Shown here piece by piece: positions 32,636 through 41,826 of a stretch of DNA of 64,000 bases. This DNA comes from CAWDMN01 sp963803155 (GTDB lineage: Bacteria > Acidobacteriota > Terriglobia > Versatilivoradales > Versatilivoraceae). The notes below the pieces were generated by a model, which was not told where the DNA came from, did no database searches, and saw only the letters and a list, made by a program, of their open reading frames with translations. The translations under genes and the position numbers were made by a program. The stretch spans positions 186,001 to 250,000 of the forward strand of contig CAWDMN010000059.1 in NCBI GenBank assembly GCA_963803155.1. Direction: 5' to 3'. The stretch's first letter is position 1; each line of letters starts with the position of its first letter.

Positions 32636-33919
32636 ATGAAGAAAAATTATCGGATGAGAACCCACCTCATCCATGGCAATTATGCGAGCGGCTGCTGGGA
32701 TTACAACCACCATGTCATCCCTCCAATTTCTTCCACTTCCACTTTCCGGCTGAGTTCCGCGCACCGTGGGGCTCAGGGTTTTGTGGAATTTTGCGCTCCC
32801 GATGCGGGAGAAAAACAAAAAGTCCCGATTTACATTTATGATCGGCTGGATGAACCCACTCGTGGCATGTTGGAAGAGAACCTGGCTTACGCTGAAGGAG
32901 CGGATATTGCCGTAACATTTACCACCGGCATGGCCGCGGTTTCAGCCGCCTTCGGGATTTGCGTGGGGACCGGCGATGAAATCATCGCGCATCAAGCCAT
33001 GTACGGCTGCACTTACAGTCTCCTCTCCAACTGGTATCCCCGATATAAAATTCCCGTGAAGTATTGTGACCTCACTCGGCTTGATCAACTGCGCAATCTT
33101 ATTAATTCCAACACTCGCGTGGTCTATTTTGAGACTCCGGTAAATCCCACGCTTGATCTGATAGACATCGCTCCCATAAAAAAAGTGCTCGATGAACACA
33201 ATCAGGGGAGGCCCAAAGAAAAACAAATTTTGATGATCATCGACAACACTTTTGCCACCCCTTTTTGCCAGCGCCCCCTGGAAATGGGCGCTGACATGGT
33301 GGTGTACAGCTTAACGAAAAACATCGGTGGATTCGGAACCGATATGGGAGGGGCCGTTGTCACCAGGAATGAATTTCGCAACCACCTGATGCTCTATCGA
33401 AAAGATTTTGGTGGAGTGCTCTCATCCAAAAGTGCTTGGGCAATTCTGGTCTATGGGCTTCCCACTCTGGCCACCCGGCTCTATAATCAACAAAAAACAG
33501 CCCTGAAAGTTGCTGAATTTCTCGAGAGTCATCCCAAAGTCGCCATGGTGCGCTATCCCGGACTGGCCAGTTTTCCCCAAGCGGAATTGGCCCATCGGCA
33601 AATGCGGAATTATGATGGAAAGTTCGCGCCAGGCAGCATCCTCTATTTCGTCTTAAAGGAGCAGGCGGGGGAAGAGAATGTGGCCGCTGAGAAATTCATC
33701 GATTACATTGCGGATCATTCATATACCATTACTTTGGCGGTGAGCTTGGGACAGATCAAAACGTTGATTGAAAATCCATATTCCATGACACATGCGGCCC
33801 TGCCGCCTGACATGAAAAAAGCCAGGGGAATTGAGCCGGGAGGGATCCGGCTCTCCATTGGCTTGGAAGACTGGCACGACATTATTGAGGATCTGCAGTA
33901 TGGATTGGATCAAATCTAA
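32636..33919 (+). CDS. PLP-dependent Cys/Met metabolism enzyme (methionine gamma-lyase or sulfhydrylase type)
   Basis: 427 residues. The N-terminal TSTFRLSSAHRGAQGF and RLDEPTRGMLEENLAYAEGA substrate/cofactor loops and the PLP lysine in YSLTKNIGG (about residue 226) place it in the Cys/Met-metabolism PLP family. The TFATP block (DNTFATPF) carries the cofactor Asp. Products of this family release or incorporate sulfur (methionine gamma-lyase, O-acetylhomoserine sulfhydrylase, cystathionine gamma-synthase/lyase). The exact activity cannot be read from sequence alone. The prophage ends about 110 bp upstream, so its natural promoter region may be altered. Confidence 0.82.
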   Translation: MKKNYRMRTHLIHGNYASGCWDYNHHVIPPISSTSTFRLSSAHRGAQGFVEFCAPDAGEKQKVPIYIYDRLDEPTRGMLEENLAYAEGADIAVTFTTGMAAVSAAFGICVGTGDEIIAHQAMYGCTYSLLSNWYPRYKIPVKYCDLTRLDQLRNLINSNTRVVYFETPVNPTLDLIDIAPIKKVLDEHNQGRPKEKQILMIIDNTFATPFCQRPLEMGADMVVYSLTKNIGGFGTDMGGAVVTRNEFRNHLMLYRKDFGGVLSSKSAWAILVYGLPTLATRLYNQQKTALKVAEFLESHPKVAMVRYPGLASFPQAELAHRQMRNYDGKFAPGSILYFVLKEQAGEENVAAEKFIDYIADHSYTITLAVSLGQIKTLIENPYSMTHAALPPDMKKARGIEPGGIRLSIGLEDWHDIIEDLQYGLDQI

Positions 33920-33920
33920 A

Positions 33921-34101
33921 GAGCCACCCATGCCAGCGTGGCAGGCACAACAAGAGGATGGGACGCGCGAGTGTGACGAAGTCAGTGTGACGAAGTCACC
34001 CGTCGCGCGTCGCTTGGCTAGCCTCGCCTGCCGAGCCAGCGTGCACCGGTGACGGCGGTCACTCGTGCCCGCTCCACCTTTGCCCAAATTTGATTTTCTA
34101 G
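33921..34101. repeat. ~170-bp dispersed repeat, left copy
   Basis: The reverse complement is nearly identical, over at least 85 bp and similar over 170 bp, to 41027-41197. This copy has an internal duplication of GTGACTTCGTCACACT. It ends in a short GCCAGC...GCTGGC-type hairpin word. Confidence 0.85.
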
Positions 34102-34203
34102 GAAGACTTCGGCTGCCAGGCGGCATTGCGGCTGAGCGATGAGGATTGATCGGCCAATCTCATCCGTTGCATCCAAAGGAAGCCGGGAATGTGCCTCCCA
34201 GCT

Positions 34204-36309
34204 TCACGCCGGACAATATTCCGCGTAATCCGGATACCACATCATGGCATCCACAGCCGATTCAATCTGGTCATTTCGAAATGCTCTCCCCATGCCCAGA
34301 TCACGGATTTTCTTCACCACTTCCACGGCAATATGACGGGAGACGCGCCGCAATTCGGATGCATTGGGGTAGAGAGCCCCTTTCGACAATTGTTCTTCCG
34401 TAATCGCCTCCGCCAGAGCTCTCGCCGCGACCAGGAAGATCTCTTCAGGAATTAGGCGGGCCGCACTCACAATGGTACCCAAGCCGACTCCAGGAAAGAT
34501 AAAGACATTGTTGGCTTGTCCGATCACATGAGTCCGGCCATTATATTCGACGGGAGCAAACGGGCTTCCCGTCGCCACCAAGGCACGCCCATCAGTCCAG
34601 CGGATGATATCGGACGGAGCCGCTTCGATTTTGGAGGTAGGGTTCGTCAAAGGGAAGATCACGGGGATCGGCACGTGGCGCGCCATTTCACGGATGACCC
34701 CCTCGGTGAAGGCGCCCGGCTGTCCGCTGGTTCCAATGAGGATGCTGGGGCGCACGCGGGACACAATAGACTGCAAATCGCTGGATTCTCCCGCTTCAAA
34801 ACCGTAATGCACAATATGCGAAGACTGAAGGGCAAATTCCCTCTTGTCGTCATCCAAGCCAGGCCGATCCTGGTAAACCAACCCCTTGGAATCCACCATC
34901 ACGATGGCTTGGGCAATCGTCTCGGCGGAAGCGCCTTCACACTGCATCACCAGCCTGACCATGCGAGCAATGCCAATGCCGGCGGCGCCCGCTCCTAAAA
35001 AAACCAGGCGCTGCTGCGACAGCTTTTCTCCCATGTGGCGCATGGCGGCCATGATTCCTCCCAGAGCCACTCCACCCGTGCCTTGGATGTCATCGTTAAA
35101 ACTGGTAATCCGGTGGCGATATCGGTCCAGAATGCGGATCGCGTTGTGTTGTTTAAAATCCTCCCATTGCAACAGCGCCTTCGGGAAAACTTCATGAACC
35201 GCTTCCACAAAAGCCTCCACAAACTCGTCATACTTCTCGCCACGGAGGCGGGGATGGTGATATCCCATATACATGGGGTCTTCCCGCAACTCTTTCCGAT
35301 CCGTGCCGACGTCCAGGGAAATGGGCAGAGTCAGAGCCGGGTGGATCCCAGCGCCCGCGGAATAGAGGGCCAGCTTTCCAATTGGGATGCCCATGCCGCC
35401 GGCACCCTGATCACCCAGTCCAAGGATCCTCTCGTTATCGGTTACTACAATCAAGCGCACATCCTGTTGCCGGACATTTCGCAACAGGTGCGGGATCCTG
35501 TCAATATCGTCGGGCGTAATCCACAACCCACGGGCTCTTCGCAAAATGTGACTGAATTGCTGGCAGGCACGTCCAACTGTAGGGGTATAGATTATTGGCA
35601 TGAATTCATCGATGTTTTCCACTAGCACCCGGTAGAAAAGGGTCTCATTTCGGTCCTGAAGAGCAGCCAGACCGATATACTTTTCCAGGTCATCCGCTTT
35701 CGCTTGGATATGTTCCAATTCCAAATGCACTTGTTCTTCAATGGTCAGAACACGAGGCGGCAAAAGGCCCCTTAATCCGAATTGGTCTCGTTCCATTTCA
35801 GTAAAGGCGCAATCCTTATTTAAGAGAGGCTGCTCTAAAAGCCCGACGCCTCGCAGGGAGATGGGAACCGAGACAGTTTGGGAGGCTCCGGAGAGTGCGG
35901 CGGGTCCGGTCCCCGGAATCGATTTCATACTGGGATGGTAGAAAGGGCGGCGGCCATTCCCTTGTTCCTGCTCGCGAATCCGGTTCTCCAGCCAAACCAA
36001 AATGGCTTGTTCCACCTTGGCCACATCGCCGGTGCGCATCAGATTATCAATAGTCGCGCCTTGGCTGTTCAAGGGGATGAAGTGGCAGGGGGTTTCTTCC
36101 TCCCGACTAGCGGGGGTGACATAATTCCAGAGGAAACATTCTGAACAGGGGAACTGCCGTTCTGCCAATCCCAAATTTGGACATAGAAATGAATCGCGGA
36201 AATATCGTGATTGCAGATGTGGAGCCTGAATGGAGGAACGGTATCCTCCACTCAAAATAAAATCACGCTCAAACTTCAGCTTTTCGCTAATCGTGGTATC
36301 TCGGCTCAT
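34204..36309 (-). CDS. maeA: NAD-dependent malic enzyme with N-terminal extension
   Basis: 701 residues. From about residue 150 the protein matches a standard NAD malic enzyme of 550 residues. The opening block is SLRGVGLLEQPLLNKDCAF. Active-site Tyr lies in FMPIIYTPTVG, and the metal-site acids in VVTDNERILGLGDQG and SFNDDIQGTGG. The NAD motif is FLGAGAAGIGIA. It oxidises malate to pyruvate and CO2. The 150-residue extension holds cysteines at 43, 55, 58 and 75 (FPCSECF), a possible extra metal site. The gene has no close neighbours and is flanked by a repeat downstream. Confidence 0.88.
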   Translation of the reverse strand: MSRDTTISEKLKFERDFILSGGYRSSIQAPHLQSRYFRDSFLCPNLGLAERQFPCSECFLWNYVTPASREEETPCHFIPLNSQGATIDNLMRTGDVAKVEQAILVWLENRIREQEQGNGRRPFYHPSMKSIPGTGPAALSGASQTVSVPISLRGVGLLEQPLLNKDCAFTEMERDQFGLRGLLPPRVLTIEEQVHLELEHIQAKADDLEKYIGLAALQDRNETLFYRVLVENIDEFMPIIYTPTVGRACQQFSHILRRARGLWITPDDIDRIPHLLRNVRQQDVRLIVVTDNERILGLGDQGAGGMGIPIGKLALYSAGAGIHPALTLPISLDVGTDRKELREDPMYMGYHHPRLRGEKYDEFVEAFVEAVHEVFPKALLQWEDFKQHNAIRILDRYRHRITSFNDDIQGTGGVALGGIMAAMRHMGEKLSQQRLVFLGAGAAGIGIARMVRLVMQCEGASAETIAQAIVMVDSKGLVYQDRPGLDDDKREFALQSSHIVHYGFEAGESSDLQSIVSRVRPSILIGTSGQPGAFTEGVIREMARHVPIPVIFPLTNPTSKIEAAPSDIIRWTDGRALVATGSPFAPVEYNGRTHVIGQANNVFIFPGVGLGTIVSAARLIPEEIFLVAARALAEAITEEQLSKGALYPNASELRRVSRHIAVEVVKKIRDLGMGRAFRNDQIESAVDAMMWYPDYAEYCPA

Positions 36310-36692
36310 AAATATTAATCCTCCTGTTCAGATGAAAACTTCGGCAGACTTCTGTCCAAATATGTTACACAGCGAATCCTTCGCGCCATTCTTGAGTTTT
36401 TGCGCAACCAGCAAAATGTTTTTCCCATCAAACATTCAAATCTCCGAGGTTCACTCTGTGCGGAATTTCACCGGAAAGGCAAATTGTTGAATTGCCGCCA
36501 TCCATCCATTTCCCCGCAAAAAACCTTGGATTCTGAGCCGTAACTGGCCGGCCGGACGAATGGCAATTAATCTGGCATTGGAAAAAGCGGCTCTTGAAAA
36601 CGCCACGTCGAAAAGCGCTCGCAGGGCTTCGAAGAACAGCCGGCAGCATAACTGCTGATTGGGTATGGCTTGAAGAGGGCAGGCTCAAACAA
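36310..36692. other. Noncoding gap
   Basis: About 380 bp between malic enzyme and the RicT-like gene. I see only scattered short frames without ribosome sites. Confidence 0.5.
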
Positions 36693-37262
36693 TTAGACAT
36701 CTAACCCGTCTTCGGCAAGAACGTCGGTGATCTCAACCAAGTCTGACCCTTCAGCAAAGGGTTCATAGGTGTGGCAACAACGCAATTTGCCACAAATCCC
36801 GGTTAGGCGGGAAGGATCATGGCAACAACCAGCCCGGCGGGAAACCTTCAGAGAGACCGGTTCAAAATCATGGAGAAAACAGGCACAACATACCGGTCGC
36901 CCGCAAATGCCGATTCCTCCCAGCAGTTTGGCCGCGTTTCTAGCGCCAATCTGCCGCATCTCAATCCTACAGTGCAAGGCCGCCGCCAATGTCTTGAGCA
37001 GTTCACGAAAATCCACCCGCCCATCCGCTGTATAGTAGACCGTGATTTTGCTGCCATCCTCCTGCGCCACAGTCTTAATCAGCTTCATCTCCAGCTTATG
37101 CTTTTCAATGCATTGCTGGACGGTGAGAAAAATTTGCCGCTCATCTTTTAGAAGTTGAGGGCGCATCCGGGAGTGCCGGTTCCCATGATTTTTTATTATG
37201 GAGTGAGCTTCGTTTTCCATCTCGGTGCCTTCTTCTTCAAGTCGCTTAATCATATTCTCCAC
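36693..37262 (-). CDS. RicT/YaaT-like PSP1 protein, N-terminally short
   Basis: 189 residues. The C-terminal half has the PSP1 cysteine blocks ICGRPVCCACFLHDFEPVS and GICGKLRCC, which bind iron-sulfur or zinc in RicT-type proteins. Usual length is about 270; the first 70-80 residues (the beta-rich PSP1 start) are missing and the frame is closed by a stop ten codons upstream. It may be a shortened gene, or the start of a longer gene lost by mutation. RicT acts with RicA/RicF in RNA processing in Bacillus; the role here is only inferred. Confidence 0.7.
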   Translation of the reverse strand: MENMIKRLEEEGTEMENEAHSIIKNHGNRHSRMRPQLLKDERQIFLTVQQCIEKHKLEMKLIKTVAQEDGSKITVYYTADGRVDFRELLKTLAAALHCRIEMRQIGARNAAKLLGGIGICGRPVCCACFLHDFEPVSLKVSRRAGCCHDPSRLTGICGKLRCCHTYEPFAEGSDLVEITDVLAEDGLDV

Positions 37263-37971
37263 GACTGGGTTCAGAGTCAGGATGGGATGATTCTAAACGA
37301 GTTCATCTCAAAAAGACAATCCTTTCTCTCTGAGATCTATCGGTTACTCCTCCCCACATACCTTTATCAGTTTCGCCAAACTATTCTCGCAAGAATATTT
37401 CCAAACACTACAAGAATAAACCCAATCATATGAATGGAAGTGAGGCAAACTCCCGAAATGTGCGAAGGATGCTAGTGTAAATCACCCAACTCCGGGCGAA
37501 AAGTCACACTCAAATCAGGGGCCTGTAGGGGTTCCTTGAAAATCCCTGCCCTGCCGCAATCTACGGCGGCGTATCGTACGGAGTTGATTCCGCCCTGACA
37601 CCGCTCTCGGGCCATCCCCCGGCGGGATGAGGGCGTCCGACTCCAAAGGTCGCAGACCCGCCAGTGTGGTTCTGCACTCCGAGTTCGGAATATGCAACCA
37701 AGATGACGGCAAAAATCCGAACAGCTCCGGCGCGACATACCATCTTCATTATCTTGAGTCGACGGCTACCCGACATCAAGGTTGGCTGTGATGGCATCGT
37801 GAGTGAAAGCGGCAATGCCAGAGGCGGGGGCAACGACTCGGAATCCTCTCATCCAAAAATCCGTGCCGATGGGAATACTACAAAAACTCCCGACAAAATC
37901 TCTTGAAATCGAATAGCAGTTCCACTATACTTCCCCTCGTTTTCTTCGAGGCACCTCGGAGAAGATTCGAG
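37263..37971. other. Noncoding gap, no gene seen
   Basis: About 700 bp. Frames exist, but none has a ribosome site, domain or good composition. The sequence contains inverted GC-rich blocks near 37561-37830. No tRNA other than the one that follows. Confidence 0.45.
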
Positions 37972-38046
37972 CCCAGGTAGCTCAGTCGGTAGAGCGCAGC
38001 CCTGAAAAGGCTGGCGTCGGCGGTTCAATTCCGTCCCTGGGCACCA
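37972..38046 (+). tRNA. tRNA-Phe (anticodon GAA)
   Basis: The acceptor GCCCAGG/CCTGGGC is perfect. The D arm is GCTC/GAGC. The anticodon stem CAGCC/GGCTG has loop CTGAAAA, and the T arm GGCGG-TTCAATT-CCGTC is present. Discriminator A and CCA are encoded. A terminator follows 22 bp later. Confidence 0.95.
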
Positions 38047-38067
38047 CCGAGTAAATAACATCCCACC

Positions 38068-38101
38068 ATAAAAAAGGGGCTGATTTTTCAGTCCCTTTTT
38101 T
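38068..38101 (+). terminator. Rho-independent terminator after tRNA-Phe
   Basis: GGGGCTGA pairs with TCAGTCCC across a TTTT loop, flanked by A-run and seven Ts. Because of the A-run before it, it may also end the minus-strand gene that follows. Confidence 0.85.
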
Positions 38102-38132
38102 TATGCTCAATTCAACAATCCATTGGCATCCA

Positions 38133-39212
38133 TCACAGAATCCCCGCTCGATGAAGAGACTTTTGAAAATCGTAGGTGAGTATAATCTCGAAACGAGTGC
38201 GGATGGCAACTGGAAAATCATTGGCAAAGGCTTGGGTAAAAAATCCCGCCAATACAAATTCACGCCAGAGGGGGATTTTGGGTGAAAAATAAATGCGGCG
38301 TCCTCTACCCAAACGGTCTGCATTCCAAGAACCATAATCCTGGTCAATCGATAGAAATCCGCCTGCGAGGCTTATCCTGGAAAATCCTTTTTGCAGAGTG
38401 ACACCCAATCCCCAAGCCGGATTTGCATTCAACCGTTGATAATTTTCAAAAATTAAATCGTCAAAGTAGTGGATTATTCTTAAATTGATTTTTACAGCTT
38501 GTCGAAGAGTCCTTACTCCTTGGTAAGAAGTGCAATCCGCCGAAAAAGCCAGCCGTTGGTGAACACTCCTCGCCACCAAAAACTGCTCATAATTGATTTG
38601 CGAAACACGGTCGGAGCGCCTAAAGAGGTTGGGAGTTGAGACATCGCCCAAATAAGCCGTCGTAATGGAGACTTCGTCAAAATACAGCTGGCTGGGAAAC
38701 CTGAGACGGATCCGTTCCCCCATCATGTAACCATTGTTGCTGTAGCTCGTATTTTCAGTGGACTCACCCCGATTAAAACCAATTCCACCAAATTGCAATT
38801 CCACGCCTTTGCAGGGAGAAGCCAGCAAATAGAGCTGTTTCAGGTAAAAATTGGTTGCCAGATCCCCATCCCCAACTCCGGTCGACATCCATGCAGACGA
38901 AAAAGATCGTCCCGTCCCCAGCGCAAAATTTGCGCCCCACCGATTCTCCCGATCAAATTTAAACCTTCCGAGCATCTGGAAATTGTACTGCAATTGATTG
39001 ATATAAGGCTGATCAGTAGATTTGACTCCTTTGTAACGAGCCGCCAATAATCCAGTCTGAATATTCAACCAGCGGGATAGCCAGGGAGAAGAAACCGAAT
39101 CGGCGACTTGACTGCTCTGCAACGGGGATTGCGTTTGGGCCCCCAAAGGAATGGCTAGAAAACAAAAGAGAATAATCTTCCGCAACATTTTCCGAGAATT
39201 GAAAAAATACAT
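38133..39212 (-). CDS. Outer-membrane beta-barrel protein (porin-like)
   Basis: 359 residues. The signal peptide is IILFCFLAIPLGAQT. The rest alternates short polar and hydrophobic strands with many aromatic and Asn residues (LQYNFQMLGRFKFDRENRW), typical of outer-membrane barrels. The C-terminus ends in hydrophobic L after a strand-rich region. No named family is recognised. It may transport small molecules or attach surface material. It is the downstream neighbour of the CRTAC1 gene. Confidence 0.6.
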   Translation of the reverse strand: MYFFNSRKMLRKIILFCFLAIPLGAQTQSPLQSSQVADSVSSPWLSRWLNIQTGLLAARYKGVKSTDQPYINQLQYNFQMLGRFKFDRENRWGANFALGTGRSFSSAWMSTGVGDGDLATNFYLKQLYLLASPCKGVELQFGGIGFNRGESTENTSYSNNGYMMGERIRLRFPSQLYFDEVSITTAYLGDVSTPNLFRRSDRVSQINYEQFLVARSVHQRLAFSADCTSYQGVRTLRQAVKINLRIIHYFDDLIFENYQRLNANPAWGLGVTLQKGFSRISLAGGFLSIDQDYGSWNADRLGRGRRIYFSPKIPLWREFVLAGFFTQAFANDFPVAIRTRFEIILTYDFQKSLHRAGIL

Positions 39213-39330
39213 TTACACTCCCCAAATTGCCAGTCCAAATCTGGTCCGTCACCACAGGAAATCGTCCGCTCACATTTAGGGGGAAACCGTGAGAAGCTGG
39301 GACTGCCGCTTTTGACTGGGATGTACTTCT

Positions 39331-41010
39331 TCAAGGTTCTTTCACGGTGAGAACTTGATCGGCTTTGATTCCTTCCAACGTCTGAATTGCGCCGGAGGGC
39401 CAAATGATCTGAATAGTTTTGGCCAATGAATCAGGACCCAATCCAAAATGAACTTCTGGTTGGGAGGCACATCCGTACCCTACAGCCGTGTTGACATGAT
39501 TGAACTGACTGCCGGATGCCGACACGAGCTTGATTTTGGCCCCCATGCCGTCCCGATTGCTTTTGGTTCCAATCGTCTTGATTCCCAACCAATGGTTTTG
39601 TTGGGGGCTCGTATTGTGGAATATCACCAGGGGAGCATTCAAGGCTGTCACCACCGCATCGATACGTCCATCATTATCCATATCTCCCAAGGCACAACCA
39701 CGATGGATCGCCTTGCGTTGGAAATCAGCTCCCGCTGAGGCACTAGCATCGGCAAAACGGCCGTTCTTCAGGTTCACAAAGACAGCATTAGATTGAGGAA
39801 CCCGGGCGCTGAAAAACCCATCCGTGTCCATCACATCTCCACAAGCAACGAATAGATCCTTCCAGCCGTCATTGTTGAGATCACAAATGGCGGTGCTCCA
39901 TCCCGATTTGGGGGTGGAAATTCCGGCCAGACCGCTCGTGAAGGTCCTCTCTTCGAAGATCATGTTTCCCATATTTCGATAAAAAGGCATGGTTTCACCT
40001 ACCAGAGCAGTCTCGAAAATATCGACTCGGCCGTCATTGTCAAGGTCTCGGGCGTCCACGCCCATCCCCGACACGGCCCGTCCGCTGTCGGTGTAAGCGA
40101 CAAAGCTTTCCACAGCCCTCTCTTTAAAGGTGCCGTTTTTGTTATTCAGGAAAAATGAACTAGGAAGCGTGTCATTGGCCACAAAAATATCAGGCCAGCC
40201 GTCGTCGTTGAAGTCGGCAATCCCAGTTCCCATGCCTTTTCCGACGTGTTGGCGGATTCCGGACGAAATGGACACATCCGTAAAGGTCCCATCGCCATTA
40301 TTACGGAAAAGGGAGTTGGGCAATCCTTTGTAGAGTCTGGGGTGGCAATAATCAGCAATGCCATTGACTGGACAAACGGGCTCAGTGTCGGGATCCCAAA
40401 CACAATAATTGGAAACAAACAAATCCAGATAACCATCGCGGTCATAATCGACAAACGCTGCGCTCACCGCCCAAAGAGAACCATACTGCGGATCAGGCTT
40501 GTTAAATCCGGCTTTTACGCTCACATCCGAGAATGTGCCATCTCCATTGTTGTGGTACAAAATATTGGCCCTGAGCCCGCAAATAAAAATGTCGGTAAAA
40601 CCGTCGTTGTCAAAGTCACCCGTTACCACGCCAAGGTTGTAGCCAGAGCCCCGGACACCTGCTTTATCCGTCACATCTTCGAATTCAAAATTTCCCAGAT
40701 TTTTGTAGAGATGGTTGTAATACGATTCGTTGGATTTCTCTAATCCCGGCATAGTGGCCCCATTCACCACATAGATGTCGAGCAATCCGTCATTATTAAA
40801 ATCAAATAGCGCAACTCCTGACACCATCGTCTCGGGTTGGTGCTTTTTGGGGGTCCGGCTGGGATTCGTCACAAAACTGACCCCTTTGGCAGCCACTAGC
40901 TGAAATTGAATAGGATCAATTTCGCCGGCACTGCTTTTTGCCTTGGTCAGATCTTGAAAAAATAGAAAAACCAACCCTGCGACGAGCAATCCCCAGAAAA
41001 GTCGCTTCAT
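39331..41010 (-). CDS. CRTAC1-type protein with VCBS/FG-GAP repeats and ASPIC-UnbV domain
   Basis: 559 residues with an N-terminal hydrophobic segment (LFWGLLVAGLVFLFFQD). Seven calcium-binding motifs DxDxDG or DxNxDG (for example DFNNDGLLD, DYDRDGYLD, DMDNDGRID) mark a seven-blade propeller. The last 90 residues (NHWLGIKTIGTKSNRDGMGAKI, IIWPSGAIQTLEGI) are the ASPIC/UnbV domain. Such proteins are secreted or membrane-anchored and common in Acidobacteriota and related groups. Ligand unknown. Confidence 0.9.
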   Translation of the reverse strand: MKRLFWGLLVAGLVFLFFQDLTKAKSSAGEIDPIQFQLVAAKGVSFVTNPSRTPKKHQPETMVSGVALFDFNNDGLLDIYVVNGATMPGLEKSNESYYNHLYKNLGNFEFEDVTDKAGVRGSGYNLGVVTGDFDNDGFTDIFICGLRANILYHNNGDGTFSDVSVKAGFNKPDPQYGSLWAVSAAFVDYDRDGYLDLFVSNYCVWDPDTEPVCPVNGIADYCHPRLYKGLPNSLFRNNGDGTFTDVSISSGIRQHVGKGMGTGIADFNDDGWPDIFVANDTLPSSFFLNNKNGTFKERAVESFVAYTDSGRAVSGMGVDARDLDNDGRVDIFETALVGETMPFYRNMGNMIFEERTFTSGLAGISTPKSGWSTAICDLNNDGWKDLFVACGDVMDTDGFFSARVPQSNAVFVNLKNGRFADASASAGADFQRKAIHRGCALGDMDNDGRIDAVVTALNAPLVIFHNTSPQQNHWLGIKTIGTKSNRDGMGAKIKLVSASGSQFNHVNTAVGYGCASQPEVHFGLGPDSLAKTIQIIWPSGAIQTLEGIKADQVLTVKEP

Positions 41011-41026
41011 TCGTTCGTCTGCTCCT

Positions 41027-41197
41027 CAGAAAATCAAATTTGGGCAAAGGTGGAGCGGGCACGAGTGACCGCCGTCACCGGTGCACGCTGGCTCGGCAGG
41101 CGAGGTTAGCCAAGCGACACGCGAAAGGTGACTTCATCACACTTGCGCGTCCCATCTTCTTGTTGAGCCAGCCGCGCTGGCATGAGTAGCTCCTCAG
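41027..41197. repeat. ~170-bp dispersed repeat, right copy
   Basis: Inverted relative to 33921-34101, with 7 kb between. The first 85 bp are almost unchanged. It ends with the 40-bp GCCGCGCTGG core word. Confidence 0.85.
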
Positions 41198-41296
41198 AAA
41201 ATCGCTGTAAGTTGTTGATATAACACGAGGGTGCCACGGGCAAAAAACAGCATGGTTTACCAGAGTATTTGCCCGTGCTCGAACCAATTTTCATTA

Positions 41297-41339
41297 TCTT
41301 GTTGTGCCAGCCGCGCTGGCATGGGTGACTCCCTAGAAA
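41297..41339. repeat. 40-bp GCCGCGCTGG interspersed repeat
   Basis: CAGCCGCGCTGGCATGGGTG with flanks, in the same orientation as the end of the repeat at 41150-41197. The core CCAGC-CGC-GCTGG forms a hairpin. Confidence 0.75.
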
Positions 41340-41450
41340 ATAGCGTGGATGGAGGCGGGGCGCCCTCACCTCGCCTGGATTTACCAAACGCGCTCAGACG
41401 GCCTGAGGGCAGGTCGCCTCCATCATCCCATATTCCTCCCCCTGTTGTGC

Positions 41451-41480
41451 CGGCTGCGCTGGCCTGTTAAACTCCTCCCA
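41451..41480. repeat. Degenerate 40-bp interspersed repeat
   Basis: TGTTGTGCCGGCTGCGCTGG keeps the hairpin core with two changes. Third copy within 350 bp. Confidence 0.6.
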
Positions 41481-41826
41481 TAATTGCTCGAGCCCTATAA
41501 AGTCACCGATTATAAAATCCAAGATACTCATTGGAAAACCTGGCGACAGAAAGGAACTCGCCCAATTCGTCGAGAGCATTATAATGCAATGTCCAGGCAA
41601 TCCGAATAAAATGCCTGCCAAAAATCGCCAGGGATGGGCATCACCCTTTCACTGGCAAATTTTGATGATTTTTGTGGCGTCCGCAAAGTAGCTTGGAGAA
41701 GAAACGCTGGAGAAAATGATCTAGCGGACCATGACGGTCGACCATCAAATTACTTTAGGTGAAAGAAATTTCCCTCGAAATTCTTCACCGGGCGAACATC
41801 ATAATCTTTAGGCTTTCTTTCTCGCA
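41481..41826. other. Noncoding gap
   Basis: About 345 bp downstream of the TonB receptor. No gene seen. Confidence 0.5.

Noticed and set aside
33719..34126. Frame through the 170-bp repeat (ending RLASLACRASVHR)
   Set aside because: The same peptide appears from the other repeat copy; it is a repeat-derived frame, not a gene.
37472..37833. Several 70-90 residue frames upstream of tRNA-Phe
   Set aside because: No ribosome sites, no domains, and overlapping frames of similar length.
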